DNA of 15,523 bases. Source: an uncultured Dorea sp. Its GTDB lineage: Bacteria > Bacillota > Clostridia > Lachnospirales > Lachnospiraceae. The DNA lies in assembly GCA_910585725.1 (NCBI GenBank), contig CAJUFA010000049.1, positions 1-15,523 of the forward strand, in the 5' to 3' direction. Position numbers and translations under genes: made by a program. This document shows, piece after piece, positions 4,940 through 12,676 of this stretch. Numbering within the stretch: position 1 is the stretch's first letter; each line of letters starts with the position of its first letter. A model generated the notes under the pieces. It had not been told where the DNA came from, did not search any database, and was given only the letters and a program-made list of their open reading frames with translations.

Positions 4940-7765
4940 ATGAAAAAAGCTGGATTTATCCCTGGAAGTATCCCCGGCCGGCAAATAAGTAACAACCGGT
5001 CTGTGATACGGATGTTGTCCAAAGAATACGCGAAACATAACAGAGGAAGAAACCGGATTCTGCTGGCGGCGGTCAGCCTGTGCATCGTTACGTTGACGAT
5101 GGTATTTGGAATTACGTACGGCAAAATACAGGCAGAATATACGAAGGCGGCAAGGGCGGCAGGGACGACGGCGTCGGCATGTATCGAGAAGGCAGGTCTG
5201 TCTCATTATCAGAAAGTGCTGTCTTTAAGCTATGTAAAACAGGCGGGAAGAAGTGTTTCTGTAGGAGATGCCGCAGCAAAAGATACGGATATAACTGGAG
5301 TCGCAGAGGAAGAAAAAAGGTGTAGAATACGGGTTTTGGACAAACCGGCCTGGGAGAATATAATAAAACCCGCTTATACGGATATCCATGGAGATTATCC
5401 CAAGGAGAAGCAGGAGATTATGCTGTCGCAGGGGTTCCTGAAAGATATGGGGATTGAAAGACCCAAAAAAGGGATGGAATTCCGTTTTCAGGTCAGCATA
5501 GGATTGTTTCGAAGCGAAGAGGAAACGTTTTATCTGGGAGGATGGTACACAGATTATACGGATATCCCGTCCGATGCAGGAATAGGATATATTTCAGAAG
5601 CAAAATACAAAGACTGGGGATACGACATACAGAAAGAGTCGGATATTCTGATTTGTCAGTCGGACAATATGGACTGGCGGGAGACAGAGGAACGCTTGTA
5701 CCAGGATGTGACGGGAAAAGGCTCCGACCTTGAGATTACCGTCCGTAATACATACGCCTATGACGCGGTGAACCAGACGGCGGGAAGTTACGGTATGGCG
5801 CTGCTCGGCGCGCTGGTGGTCTTAAGCGGTATGTTTTTCCTGATTCATAACGTGATGAATATCTCAATGGCGGGGGATGTCCGTCAGATGGGACTCTTGA
5901 ATATTGTCGGGACGACGAAGAAGCAGATTCGGAATATCTATTTGGGGCAGATTTTCAACATTCTGGTTCCATCCGTTTTGGCAGGAGTTCTTCTTTCGGC
6001 AGTCGTGCTTCGATTCGTAATTCCAAAGATGCTGGGGAATCAGTATTTAAGCGGATATGGAGGCGCCGGGGAGCTTCAGATTTTTCGTCCGGAGATTCTT
6101 CTTTGGGCCGTTTTATTTGCAGTATTGCTTACCGTAGGAGCGGCTGCAGGCGTGATTCGTCATGTGGTAAATATGTCCTGTGTGGAAAGTTTGTCTTATC
6201 AGGGAAAGACTGCAGCGGGGAAAAGTAAACCGGCCCGGAGGAGCCGCCGGAAAAGGAGCGCCGACGGAGAATTATGGTATATGGCGTGGCAGAACCTGAA
6301 CAGATACCGGGGGCGCTTTTGGACGACGGTATTTTCTCTGTTCCTTGGTCTGGAGACGGTTCTTGTAACCGTCGTGATCACAGGGGGCAGCGACTATATT
6401 CATGTGATAGAGGAGCGTCCTGATTTCCTGATTGCGGGAGAATTCAGCGACTGGGGACAGGGAGAAGGCTATGGGACGGAATATAAGATAAGGGATGCGG
6501 GACAAGACCCCATGAAGACGGAAGGAGATAATTTCTGCCTGTTATACGGCAATGAATACGATGAGTTTGAGCCGATTTCTTCAGAGGTCAGAGACGGAGT
6601 CTTAAGCCTTGACGGGGTCAGAAGAGAAGAATCTTATGTTATGGAAGGCGCCTATATGGTTTCTACGATCTCGAGAGAGGGATTAAGGCCCCTGGTAAAT
6701 AAATATTCCGATATGCAGGAAGACGAGAAAGAGGGAACGGGGTTTGGTCTGGAATATGCCATGGTGGAAGGAGCCGGCGGGGATGTCATCCAGATACTAA
6801 GCGATGAGGAGATTCATGATCTTCAGCGATATGCGCAAGACAATCGTCTTCCGGTGGATATGGAAAGCCTGGAAAAGGGTACGGGCGTGATGATTCTCCA
6901 TGATCATCAGTTATCGCCGAAGGAGACGGAGCTTTCCGAAAGAAGCGTGGGAGAGGCGGTGTATTTTACCGCCATGCGGTCGAGGGATGAGTACGTGACC
7001 TGGTACCAGACGGATTCGGATGAAAGGGAGACTCTAAAAGAAGAGAAAAAGCAGTCTGAGGTATTTTCCATAAGCGGCTATATGGATAATCAGGCGGAGG
7101 GTTTTCCCGATATACGGCAGACTTGGCACGGTTCAGAGGGAGCGATTTATTATCTTATCAGCGAGAAGGGATTCGCGAAGCTGCCTACAGAGAAGAAGAC
7201 GCTTTACATGGAGTTGAATGTGGAAAAGGAGAAAGAAGCGTTTGTCAAGACGAAGATTCAGAATCTTCTGTCCCGGGAGAATCTTAGACGGGAGAAGAGG
7301 ATAACCGGCGTAGACGGAGAGGAAGGAGAAGCAGGAATCTTTAGTATCAGCAAGTCCGACCTGATTTCAGAAGCAGAGTACTATGTGAAAGGCAATCGCC
7401 GGATACTGGGAAGTATCAGTATCATACTCTTGTTTGCCGGACTGACGAATTATTTTAATGTGATGATGACGGGAATTCTGGCCAGGAAAAAAGAAATGGA
7501 GATTATGGAAAACGTCGGAATGACCAGAAAACAGAAACGGAAAATGCTGCTGGCGGAGGGAATGTATTATTGTCTGATCGTGGGAGCGTTGATGCTGGCG
7601 GCCGGAAGCGTGATATTGAGATTGATCTGCGTCTATATGGAGAATCAGCTTTCTTATTTCGTGAGCAGTTATCCGTTGGGATGGATGATGGGATTAATGG
7701 CCGGGTTAACTGTAATTTGCTTTGGGAGCGTGGCTGTGTTTGTGAATAATAAAAATGAAAGTTAA
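4940..7765 (+). CDS. ABC transporter permease, FtsX-like, large extracellular domains
   Basis: The 941-aa membrane subunit partners the ATPase just upstream; its ATG follows that stop codon by 3 nt. TM1 is at about residues 40-60, then an extracellular domain to about 280. A three-helix FtsX core follows at about 282-405, including the coupling-helix region DVRQMGLLNIVGTTKKQ. A basic linker (SKPARRSRRKR, about 426-436) leads to a further membrane segment near 460-478 and a second, longer extracellular domain to about 818. A final FtsX core occupies 820-847, 874-900 and 915-934, with KKEMEIMENVGMTRKQ (850-865) as its second coupling segment. This two-half arrangement fits MacB/Bce-like permeases of Clostridia that detoxify, sense or extrude peptides or lipids. 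The extracellular parts are poorly conserved and give no ligand. Its stop overlaps the convergent XRE gene by 4 nt. Confidence 0.9.
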   Translation: MKKAGFIPGSIPGRQISNNRSVIRMLSKEYAKHNRGRNRILLAAVSLCIVTLTMVFGITYGKIQAEYTKAARAAGTTASACIEKAGLSHYQKVLSLSYVKQAGRSVSVGDAAAKDTDITGVAEEEKRCRIRVLDKPAWENIIKPAYTDIHGDYPKEKQEIMLSQGFLKDMGIERPKKGMEFRFQVSIGLFRSEEETFYLGGWYTDYTDIPSDAGIGYISEAKYKDWGYDIQKESDILICQSDNMDWRETEERLYQDVTGKGSDLEITVRNTYAYDAVNQTAGSYGMALLGALVVLSGMFFLIHNVMNISMAGDVRQMGLLNIVGTTKKQIRNIYLGQIFNILVPSVLAGVLLSAVVLRFVIPKMLGNQYLSGYGGAGELQIFRPEILLWAVLFAVLLTVGAAAGVIRHVVNMSCVESLSYQGKTAAGKSKPARRSRRKRSADGELWYMAWQNLNRYRGRFWTTVFSLFLGLETVLVTVVITGGSDYIHVIEERPDFLIAGEFSDWGQGEGYGTEYKIRDAGQDPMKTEGDNFCLLYGNEYDEFEPISSEVRDGVLSLDGVRREESYVMEGAYMVSTISREGLRPLVNKYSDMQEDEKEGTGFGLEYAMVEGAGGDVIQILSDEEIHDLQRYAQDNRLPVDMESLEKGTGVMILHDHQLSPKETELSERSVGEAVYFTAMRSRDEYVTWYQTDSDERETLKEEKKQSEVFSISGYMDNQAEGFPDIRQTWHGSEGAIYYLISEKGFAKLPTEKKTLYMELNVEKEKEAFVKTKIQNLLSRENLRREKRITGVDGEEGEAGIFSISKSDLISEAEYYVKGNRRILGSISIILLFAGLTNYFNVMMTGILARKKEMEIMENVGMTRKQKRKMLLAEGMYYCLIVGALMLAAGSVILRLICVYMENQLSYFVSSYPLGWMMGLMAGLTVICFGSVAVFVNNKNES

Positions 7766-7968
7766 AAATAAAACAAATCTTCGAACTTTTTATCAAGGGC
7801 AATACACAGGATCAACGCTAATTTGGCGGTCGGATTGAATACGCCTGTCTCAATAGAACAGATTGTTTGGCGGGAGACGCCAACCAACTTGGCCAGTTCG
7901 CTTTGGGACAGCTTCTTTTCGGCCCTTGCCTGCTTTAAGTTATTTTTTAAGATTAGTTCTGTATCCAT
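7762..7968 (-). CDS. Small XRE-family transcriptional regulator
   Basis: A 68-aa one-domain DNA-binding protein. The helix-turn-helix is clear: LKQARAEKKLSQSELAKLVG, then VSRQTICSIETG (recognition helix) and FNPTAKLALILCIALDKKFE ending in DLFYF. This is the usual form of small Firmicutes regulators that pair with a membrane protein. ATG at 7968 is chosen because the helix region begins a few residues later. An in-frame TTG at 8001 would add 11 residues, but it puts the only good ribosome binding site (AGGAGG, about 7993) inside the gene, so start choice is uncertain. It follows the membrane protein gene on the same strand and probably shares its promoter. It could repress that promoter, where a 13-bp direct repeat is seen. 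A Cys in the recognition helix (QTICSI) replaces the more common Ser. Confidence 0.85.
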   Translation of the reverse strand: MDTELILKNNLKQARAEKKLSQSELAKLVGVSRQTICSIETGVFNPTAKLALILCIALDKKFEDLFYF

Positions 7969-8063
7969 GCATTCTGCCGCTGGGTGAGCGCCTCCTGTCA
8001 ATTGTTTCTATATTATTCTATAGTTAGTAGTAATTATGTATCTATGCAGTCACGCAGCCGCCG

Positions 8064-8381
8064 TCAGAAAATCTCGGTTAAATATCCGATAAAAATGCAG
8101 ACAGCCAGCCCGCACCACAAAAAGCCAAAGCATAAATCCCTTTTCGTTCTGAGCCGGGACCATTTATAAAACCATTGGGCGCCGGCCATAAAACAGTAGA
8201 TTGAGAAGACATCGTAATACGGGACGCCTGCGAATATTTTGATAACCATTGTAATAACACAAACGATAAGTCCTGTCAACACTCCGGTCTTACATCCTTT
8301 GTTTAAAATATCCAGTTCCATCTCATCCAATTTATTGGGAGCCTTATCCTGCGCTCTGCGTAATACTTCGTCTTTATTCAT
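8064..8381 (-). CDS. Small membrane protein, DUF6442-like
   Basis: A 105-aa protein with a charged, soluble N-terminus (MNKDEVLRRAQDKAPNKLDE) followed by three hydrophobic segments at about residues 32-51, 55-72 and 83-101, separated by the basic loop KWSRLRTKRD. The N-terminal pattern MNK(D/E)E(V/I)L followed by a D-E-x-E segment is what I know from DUF6442 proteins of Clostridia, which commonly sit beside a small XRE regulator, as here. ATG at 8381 is preferred over an upstream in-frame start because GAGGTG lies 6 nt ahead of it. Function is unknown. The context suggests a membrane partner or target of the XRE regulator. Confidence 0.8.
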   Translation of the reverse strand: MNKDEVLRRAQDKAPNKLDEMELDILNKGCKTGVLTGLIVCVITMVIKIFAGVPYYDVFSIYCFMAGAQWFYKWSRLRTKRDLCFGFLWCGLAVCIFIGYLTEIF

Positions 8382-8402
8382 AACTGACACCTCGAATCTG
8401 TA

Positions 8403-8462
8403 GTCAAGTTTTCTTTACATTTCTATTATACCTATATCGGGATTTTTTTGTCAAGTTTTCTT
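8403..8462. repeat. 13-bp direct repeat flanking the DUF6442-like/XRE promoter
   Basis: GTCAAGTTTTCTT occurs exactly at 8403-8415 and again at 8450-8462, 47 bp apart. On the minus strand one copy covers most of the -35 box and the bases upstream of it; the other lies in the leader, about 10-20 nt after the transcription start. The identical copies placed around one promoter suggest a regulator binding pair, most simply the neighbouring XRE protein. Confidence 0.6.
8425..8454 (-). promoter_or_regulatory. Promoter of the DUF6442-like/XRE operon
   Basis: On the minus strand a perfect TTGACA (8454-8449) and a perfect TATAAT (8430-8425) are 18 bp apart. Transcription starts near 8418, about 37 nt before the ATG. 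This is one of the strongest promoters in the window, consistent with a gene normally held off by a repressor. Confidence 0.8.
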
Positions 8463-8534
8463 GTCATTATTTTTCCTCAATACTTACTAAAGAGTTTCAA
8501 ATTACCGCTTACAGGCTTGGGTGTGAAAAGTAGC

Positions 8535-8563
8535 TTGTCGGAAGCTTTAATTTTTGTTATATT
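8535..8563 (+). promoter_or_regulatory. Promoter of the repeat-protein/ABC exporter operon
   Basis: TTGTCG (8535-8540) and TATATT (8558-8563) are 17 bp apart. The start near 8570 gives a leader of about 48 nt to the GTG at 8618. It is divergent from the promoter at 8425-8454. Confidence 0.6.
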
Positions 8564-8617
8564 AAAGAATACATTGGCAGCGATTTATGAGATTCAAAAG
8601 TTAAGGAGGGGTTCTCA

Positions 8618-8902
8618 GTGTTTTGGAAGAAGTCACAGGCAGTAAAGAAACCGACGGCAAACGGCGCAAAGACACAGTCGGTGAAAAAACCGGCGGCAAA
8701 CGGCGCAAAAACACAGTCGGTAAAAAAACCGGCGGCAAACGGTGAAAAGAAGGAGGATGCAAGCGACAGGGTACTCGCCAAATTGATGGCGATAGAGAAA
8801 GAAACGAGGCTGAAACAGGTAAGAGACAATGTGGAGCAGCTGGAAGATGAAAAAATCGCCGAGCATTTGGAAAGTTTGTTGAAATCCTTGCGGGGAGACT
8901 GA
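8618..8902 (+). CDS. Lysine-rich tandem-repeat small protein, function unknown
   Basis: A 94-aa protein starting at GTG, with an excellent ribosome binding site (AAGGAGGGG) ahead. Residues 1-8 are MFWKKSQA. Residues 9-42 are two full and one partial copies of a 13-residue unit, VKKP(T/A)ANGAKTQS, very basic and rich in Ala, Pro and Lys, like histone-H1-type tails. Residues 47-94 are a charged, probably helical segment ending EHLESLLKSLRGD. There is no signal peptide or membrane segment. I do not recognise the family. It lies 45 nt before the ABC exporter genes on the same strand and is probably in the same transcript. Possible roles are nucleic-acid or ribosome binding through the basic tail, or an accessory to the exporter; neither is shown. 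The promoter, RBS and coding-type repeats make it a likely real gene. Confidence 0.75.
   Translation: MFWKKSQAVKKPTANGAKTQSVKKPAANGAKTQSVKKPAANGEKKEDASDRVLAKLMAIEKETRLKQVRDNVEQLEDEKIAEHLESLLKSLRGD
8642..8743 (+). repeat. 39-bp in-frame tandem repeats (2.6 copies)
   Basis: Two full 39-bp units (8642-8680, 8681-8719) and a partial third (8720-8743) encode the VKKPxANGAKTQS repeats. Copies 1 and 2 differ at only a few bases, so copy number could change by slippage or recombination without breaking the frame. Confidence 0.85.
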
Positions 8903-8947
8903 TATAGGATTATGACAGGCGAAGGTCTGTGTCGCCGGACGTGAATT

Positions 8948-10834
8948 ATGAATTGGAAAGAAGGGATTGAGATTAAATATAGAAAATGGGGGTTGATCCG
9001 TCGGTTTTTTGACGGTTCTAAGAGATATTTTGTGATTGCGGTGGCAGCGTCTCTGGCGACGACGGTACTGAATGCTTTGACGCCGCAGATTTTTCGCTTT
9101 AGTATTGATTCGGTACTTGGGGGCAGTAAATATGCGTATCTGGCCGAGCATTTGTGGATTCTGGCGCTGTTGCTTGTGGGAGTGGCGGTATTGTCCGGGA
9201 TATCTCAGTATACTTTCAGGTCGAATACGGCTCTGGCTGGCGAGAATTTTGCCAAAAACATGCGGGACACCTTGTTTGTGCATGTACAGAGACTTCCTAT
9301 GGGCTGGCATGATAAGAACCAGACCGGAGATATTATCCAGCGCTGCACGTCGGATGTCGAGGTGATTCGCAACTTTGTCGTAACACAGTTGTTGGAAGTG
9401 TTTCGAACAGTATTTTTGATCATAACGTCATTTGCGATGATGCTGTCTATGAACGTAGAGTTATCGTTGGTTGTATTGCTGTTTGTACCGATAGTGGTAC
9501 TCTATTCGGCCGTATTTTATCGTTTGATTGCGAAACGTTTTATCGTGGCGGATGAGGCGGAGGGAGAGTTGTCTACGGTAGTGCAGGAAAATGCTACCGG
9601 CGTTCGCGTGGTACGTGCCTTTGGACGGGAACAGTTTGAGATGGACAGATTCCGGGAAAAGAATGATTATTTTGCAAAGCTTTGGATCCGGCTTGGAACG
9701 TTATCTGGTTTGTACTGGGGAGTCGGGGATCTTATTACCGGACTTCAGGTGGTCGCCGTTATCGTTCTTGGCGCGGCAAGGGCGGTGCGCGGCGATATCT
9801 CGGTGGGAGAATTTATTGCGTTTGCGTCTTATAATACGACGCTTGTTTGGCCCATACGAGGTCTTGGGCGTATTCTTTCGGATATGAGTAAGGCCGGAGT
9901 ATCTTTCGAACGCGTGGACTATATTATACGGGCGGAAGAAGAGGCGTATGGAAATACGGACGATTCAGTACGGGCGGAAGAAGAGGCGTATGAAAATGCG
10001 GACGATTTAAAAGGCGGATTTGATATCTGCTTTGACCATGTGAGTTTTGGATATGAGGATGGGCAGAAGGTTCTTTCTGATATCACGTTTCAGGCGCCCC
10101 AGGGGTATACGTTTGGAATCCTTGGCGGTACCGGAAGCGGAAAGTCTACGATTATTCAGCTTTTGACTCGTCTGTACGAGTTGAAAGACGGGCAGGGAAG
10201 TATTACGGTTGGCGGAGAAGATATCCGAAGGATTCCTCTGAAGAAACTTCGCGGCAGCATAGGGATGGTACTGCAGGAACCCTTCCTGTATTCCAGAACG
10301 ATCCGGGAAAATATTGCCGCGGCGAGACCTGATGCATCCATGGAAGAGATTCGTCGGGTGGCAAAGATCGCATGCATTGACGACGCGGTTATGAGTTTTC
10401 CCGATGGTTACGACACGTTGGTCGGAGAGCGCGGAGTCACGCTTTCGGGCGGGCAGAGGCAGAGGGTGGCGATTGCGAGGATGCTGCTTGAGGGAGCGCC
10501 TGTCATGGTATTCGACGATTCATTGTCGGCCGTCGATTCTCAGACGGATTCGATGATCCGTAAGGCGTTAAAGGCTCATATGAAGGATGCGGCGGTAATT
10601 CTGATCTCACACAGGATCACGACTCTTATGAGCGCGGATCAGATCATGGTTTTGAATCATGGAAAGATAGAGGAGATGGGCAGTCATCAGGAATTGATCC
10701 AGAGGGATGGAATCTACCGGCAGATCTATGATATACAGATGAATCAGGATGACAGACAGATGAGCCGGGACAGTGGAGATAGTATGCAGAAAGACGCGCA
10801 TGGAGCTGTGCAGGAAACGGGAAGGGAGGGATAG
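8948..10834 (+). CDS. ABC exporter half-transporter, degenerate-Walker B subunit (LmrC/BmrC-like)
   Basis: A 628-aa exporter with an N-terminal six-helix membrane domain (about residues 25-320), a linker, and an ATPase domain. Motifs: Walker A GGTGSGKST (393-401), Q-loop MVLQEP (440-445), canonical signature LSGGQRQR (499-506), Walker B VMVFDD (519-524), and H-loop ISHR (553-556). The catalytic Glu after Walker B is Asp524, a non-canonical change typical of one partner in heterodimeric exporters such as LmrCD, BmrCD and TM287/288. The linker carries a recent 14-residue duplication (328-355). The ATG lacks a good ribosome binding site; upstream is the repeat-protein gene 45 nt away. The stop lies 3 nt before the partner gene, and its last codons supply that gene's ribosome binding site. 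Substrates in this family are typically drugs, peptides or lipids; nothing here fixes which. Confidence 0.93.
   Translation: MNWKEGIEIKYRKWGLIRRFFDGSKRYFVIAVAASLATTVLNALTPQIFRFSIDSVLGGSKYAYLAEHLWILALLLVGVAVLSGISQYTFRSNTALAGENFAKNMRDTLFVHVQRLPMGWHDKNQTGDIIQRCTSDVEVIRNFVVTQLLEVFRTVFLIITSFAMMLSMNVELSLVVLLFVPIVVLYSAVFYRLIAKRFIVADEAEGELSTVVQENATGVRVVRAFGREQFEMDRFREKNDYFAKLWIRLGTLSGLYWGVGDLITGLQVVAVIVLGAARAVRGDISVGEFIAFASYNTTLVWPIRGLGRILSDMSKAGVSFERVDYIIRAEEEAYGNTDDSVRAEEEAYENADDLKGGFDICFDHVSFGYEDGQKVLSDITFQAPQGYTFGILGGTGSGKSTIIQLLTRLYELKDGQGSITVGGEDIRRIPLKKLRGSIGMVLQEPFLYSRTIRENIAAARPDASMEEIRRVAKIACIDDAVMSFPDGYDTLVGERGVTLSGGQRQRVAIARMLLEGAPVMVFDDSLSAVDSQTDSMIRKALKAHMKDAAVILISHRITTLMSADQIMVLNHGKIEEMGSHQELIQRDGIYRQIYDIQMNQDDRQMSRDSGDSMQKDAHGAVQETGREG
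9929..10012 (+). repeat. 42-bp tandem duplication in the exporter linker
   Basis: Units 9929-9970 and 9971-10012 are head-to-tail and encode RAEEEAYGNTDDSV and RAEEEAYENADDLK. The first 22 bases of each unit are identical. It lies between the membrane and ATPase domains, where extra residues are tolerated, and keeps the frame. Confidence 0.9.
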
Positions 10835-10837
10835 AGG

Positions 10838-12670
10838 ATGGCGGCGTTTGAAGAACAAGAATATAACAAACCATTCAGTTTCAGGACATGGGCGAAGATG
10901 CTGCCGTTTTTTAGACCTTACCGGAAGTATTTTGCGATTACGATGGGATTGAATATTCTGCTTGCGGGGATTGATGTGATCGTGCCTCTTTTTCAGAGCT
11001 ATGCCATCGATCGGTTTATTACGGCGAATACGTTGAGTGGGCTGGGGATATTTGCGGCGGTCTATGCGGCTGTGATCCTGATTCAGACGTGCAGTGTCTA
11101 CTGGTCTGTACGGGCGGCGACGATAATCGAGATGAACGTGGGAAAGGACTTGAAGTGGGCGCAGTTCGAGCATCTGCAGACATTGTCCTTCTCCTATTAC
11201 AATACCACTCCGGTGGGATATATCCATGCAAGGGTAATGAGCGACACTTTGCGGATTGCGTCGATGGTGGCATGGGGACTGGTGGATATGTTCTGGGCAT
11301 TCCTCTATGTTATCAGTGTTTTTGTGATTATGTTTATGCTGAACGCAAGACTCGCGCTGGTCATTCTGGTGATCGTGCCCTGTATCGCCGTTCTGACGGT
11401 CTATTTCCAGAATAAGATTCTGCATTGGAACCGGAAGGTGAGGAAGATTAATTCGCAGATTACCAGCGCTTACAACGAGGGAATCACCGGGGTCAAAACT
11501 TCTAAAAGTATGGTGATTGAGAGAGATAATGAAGAAGCGTTCTTTAAACGGACGGATGATATGCGGCAGGCGGCGAGCCGTTCGGCGAGATTGAATGCCG
11601 TCTATATACCGACGATCCTGCTGTTTAGTTCGGTTGCGGCGGCAATTGTCCTGGCGCAGGGCGGATATATGGTCAAGAATGAAATTATGCGTCTGGGAAC
11701 GCTTTCGGTGTTTATATCTTATGCGGTGATCATCTTCGAGCCGATTCAGCAGCTTGCGAGACTCTTAGCGGATCTGATATCCTGTCAGGCGAATATCGAA
11801 CGGGTAATGGATCTGCTGGAGCAGGAACCGAATGTGGTGGATAAAAAGGAAGTCGTTGAGAAATACGGGGACGCGTTTCACCCGAAGAAAGAGAACTGGG
11901 AGAAGATCCGGGGAGATATCGTGTTTGAAGACGTTTCGTTCATGTATCCGGACGGAAAAGAATATGTTCTGGAGCATTTTAATCTTCACGTGCCGGCGGG
12001 TATGAATGTGGCGATTGTGGGAGAGACGGGCGCAGGCAAATCCACATTGGTGAATCTGGCGGGGCGTTTCTTTGAACCTACGAAAGGACGGATACTGATA
12101 GACGGCGTGGATTACCGGGAGCGTTCCCAGCTGTGGCTTCACAGCCAGATCGGATATGTGCTTCAGAATCCGCATCTGTTCTCGGGAACGGTTCGGGAGA
12201 ACATCCGTTATGGCAGACTTGACGCCGCCGACGAGGAGGTAGAGGAGGCGGCTAGAAGCGTCTCGGCAGACGAAGTGGTCAGGAAGCTTGAGCAGGGGTA
12301 TGACAGCGACGTGGGAGAGAGCGGCGGAAGGCTGTCCACCGGGGAGAAGCAGTTGATTTCTTTTGCACGGGCGATTCTGGCGGATCCGAGCATCTTCGTG
12401 CTTGATGAAGCGACTTCTTCCATTGATACGAAGACGGAACAATTGATACAGCAGGCGACGAACAAACTGCTTAAAGGACATACTTCTTTTATCATTGCCC
12501 ACAGGTTGTCTACGATACGTCAGGCGGACTTGATCCTTGTAGTAAAGGACGGAAAGATTATTGAGAGGGGGACGCACGGAGAGCTTCTAAAGGCAGGAGG
12601 GTATTACCATGACCTGTATTCGAAGCAGTTTGAAGAAGAGGCTTTGACGAGGGTATTTTCGGGGAAATAG
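10838..12670 (+). CDS. ABC exporter half-transporter, consensus-Walker B subunit (LmrD/BmrD-like)
   Basis: A 610-aa partner of the preceding exporter gene. Membrane domain about residues 25-315, then a linker with an insertion of charged residues (about 332-357), then the ATPase domain. Motifs: Walker A GETGAGKST (395-403), Q-loop VLQNPHLF (441-448), Walker B IFVLDE (519-524) with a normal catalytic Glu524, D-loop SSID (527-530), and H-loop IAHR (553-556). The signature is altered to LSTGE (499-503) in place of LSGGQ. Together with the Asp of the partner, this leaves one competent ATP site (this Walker B plus the partner's LSGGQ) and one weak site, the known arrangement of asymmetric heterodimeric exporters. 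The ribosome binding site AGGGAGG lies in the last codons of the upstream gene. No clear terminator follows the stop. Confidence 0.94.
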   Translation: MAAFEEQEYNKPFSFRTWAKMLPFFRPYRKYFAITMGLNILLAGIDVIVPLFQSYAIDRFITANTLSGLGIFAAVYAAVILIQTCSVYWSVRAATIIEMNVGKDLKWAQFEHLQTLSFSYYNTTPVGYIHARVMSDTLRIASMVAWGLVDMFWAFLYVISVFVIMFMLNARLALVILVIVPCIAVLTVYFQNKILHWNRKVRKINSQITSAYNEGITGVKTSKSMVIERDNEEAFFKRTDDMRQAASRSARLNAVYIPTILLFSSVAAAIVLAQGGYMVKNEIMRLGTLSVFISYAVIIFEPIQQLARLLADLISCQANIERVMDLLEQEPNVVDKKEVVEKYGDAFHPKKENWEKIRGDIVFEDVSFMYPDGKEYVLEHFNLHVPAGMNVAIVGETGAGKSTLVNLAGRFFEPTKGRILIDGVDYRERSQLWLHSQIGYVLQNPHLFSGTVRENIRYGRLDAADEEVEEAARSVSADEVVRKLEQGYDSDVGESGGRLSTGEKQLISFARAILADPSIFVLDEATSSIDTKTEQLIQQATNKLLKGHTSFIIAHRLSTIRQADLILVVKDGKIIERGTHGELLKAGGYYHDLYSKQFEEEALTRVFSGK

Positions 12671-12676
12671 GAAATA

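Noticed and set aside
7969..8063. A separate promoter for the small XRE gene.
   Set aside because: The A/T-rich stretch has TAATAT-like words but no -35 box at proper spacing. Co-transcription with the membrane protein gene is simpler.
8642..8743. A CRISPR-like array.
   Set aside because: The units are contiguous with no unique spacers and are in-frame coding repeats.
8918..8936. A hairpin (GGCGA/TCGCC) just before the first exporter gene, as a possible attenuator.
   Set aside because: The stem is only 5 bp with a 9-nt loop and no T tract.
8633..9310. A 225-aa minus-strand frame opposite the repeat protein and exporter start.
   Set aside because: Its C-terminal repeats only mirror the 39-bp repeats, and the rest is antisense to the exporter membrane domain.
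10607..11425. A 272-aa minus-strand frame across the junction of the two exporter genes.
   Set aside because: Both exporter genes are unmistakable on the plus strand. The minus-strand product is rich in His/Arg/Ser/Pro, as expected for the complement of coding DNA.
11765..12577. A 270-aa minus-strand frame inside the second exporter gene.
   Set aside because: It lies opposite the Walker A, signature and Walker B codons of a conserved ATPase and has no RBS or family signs.
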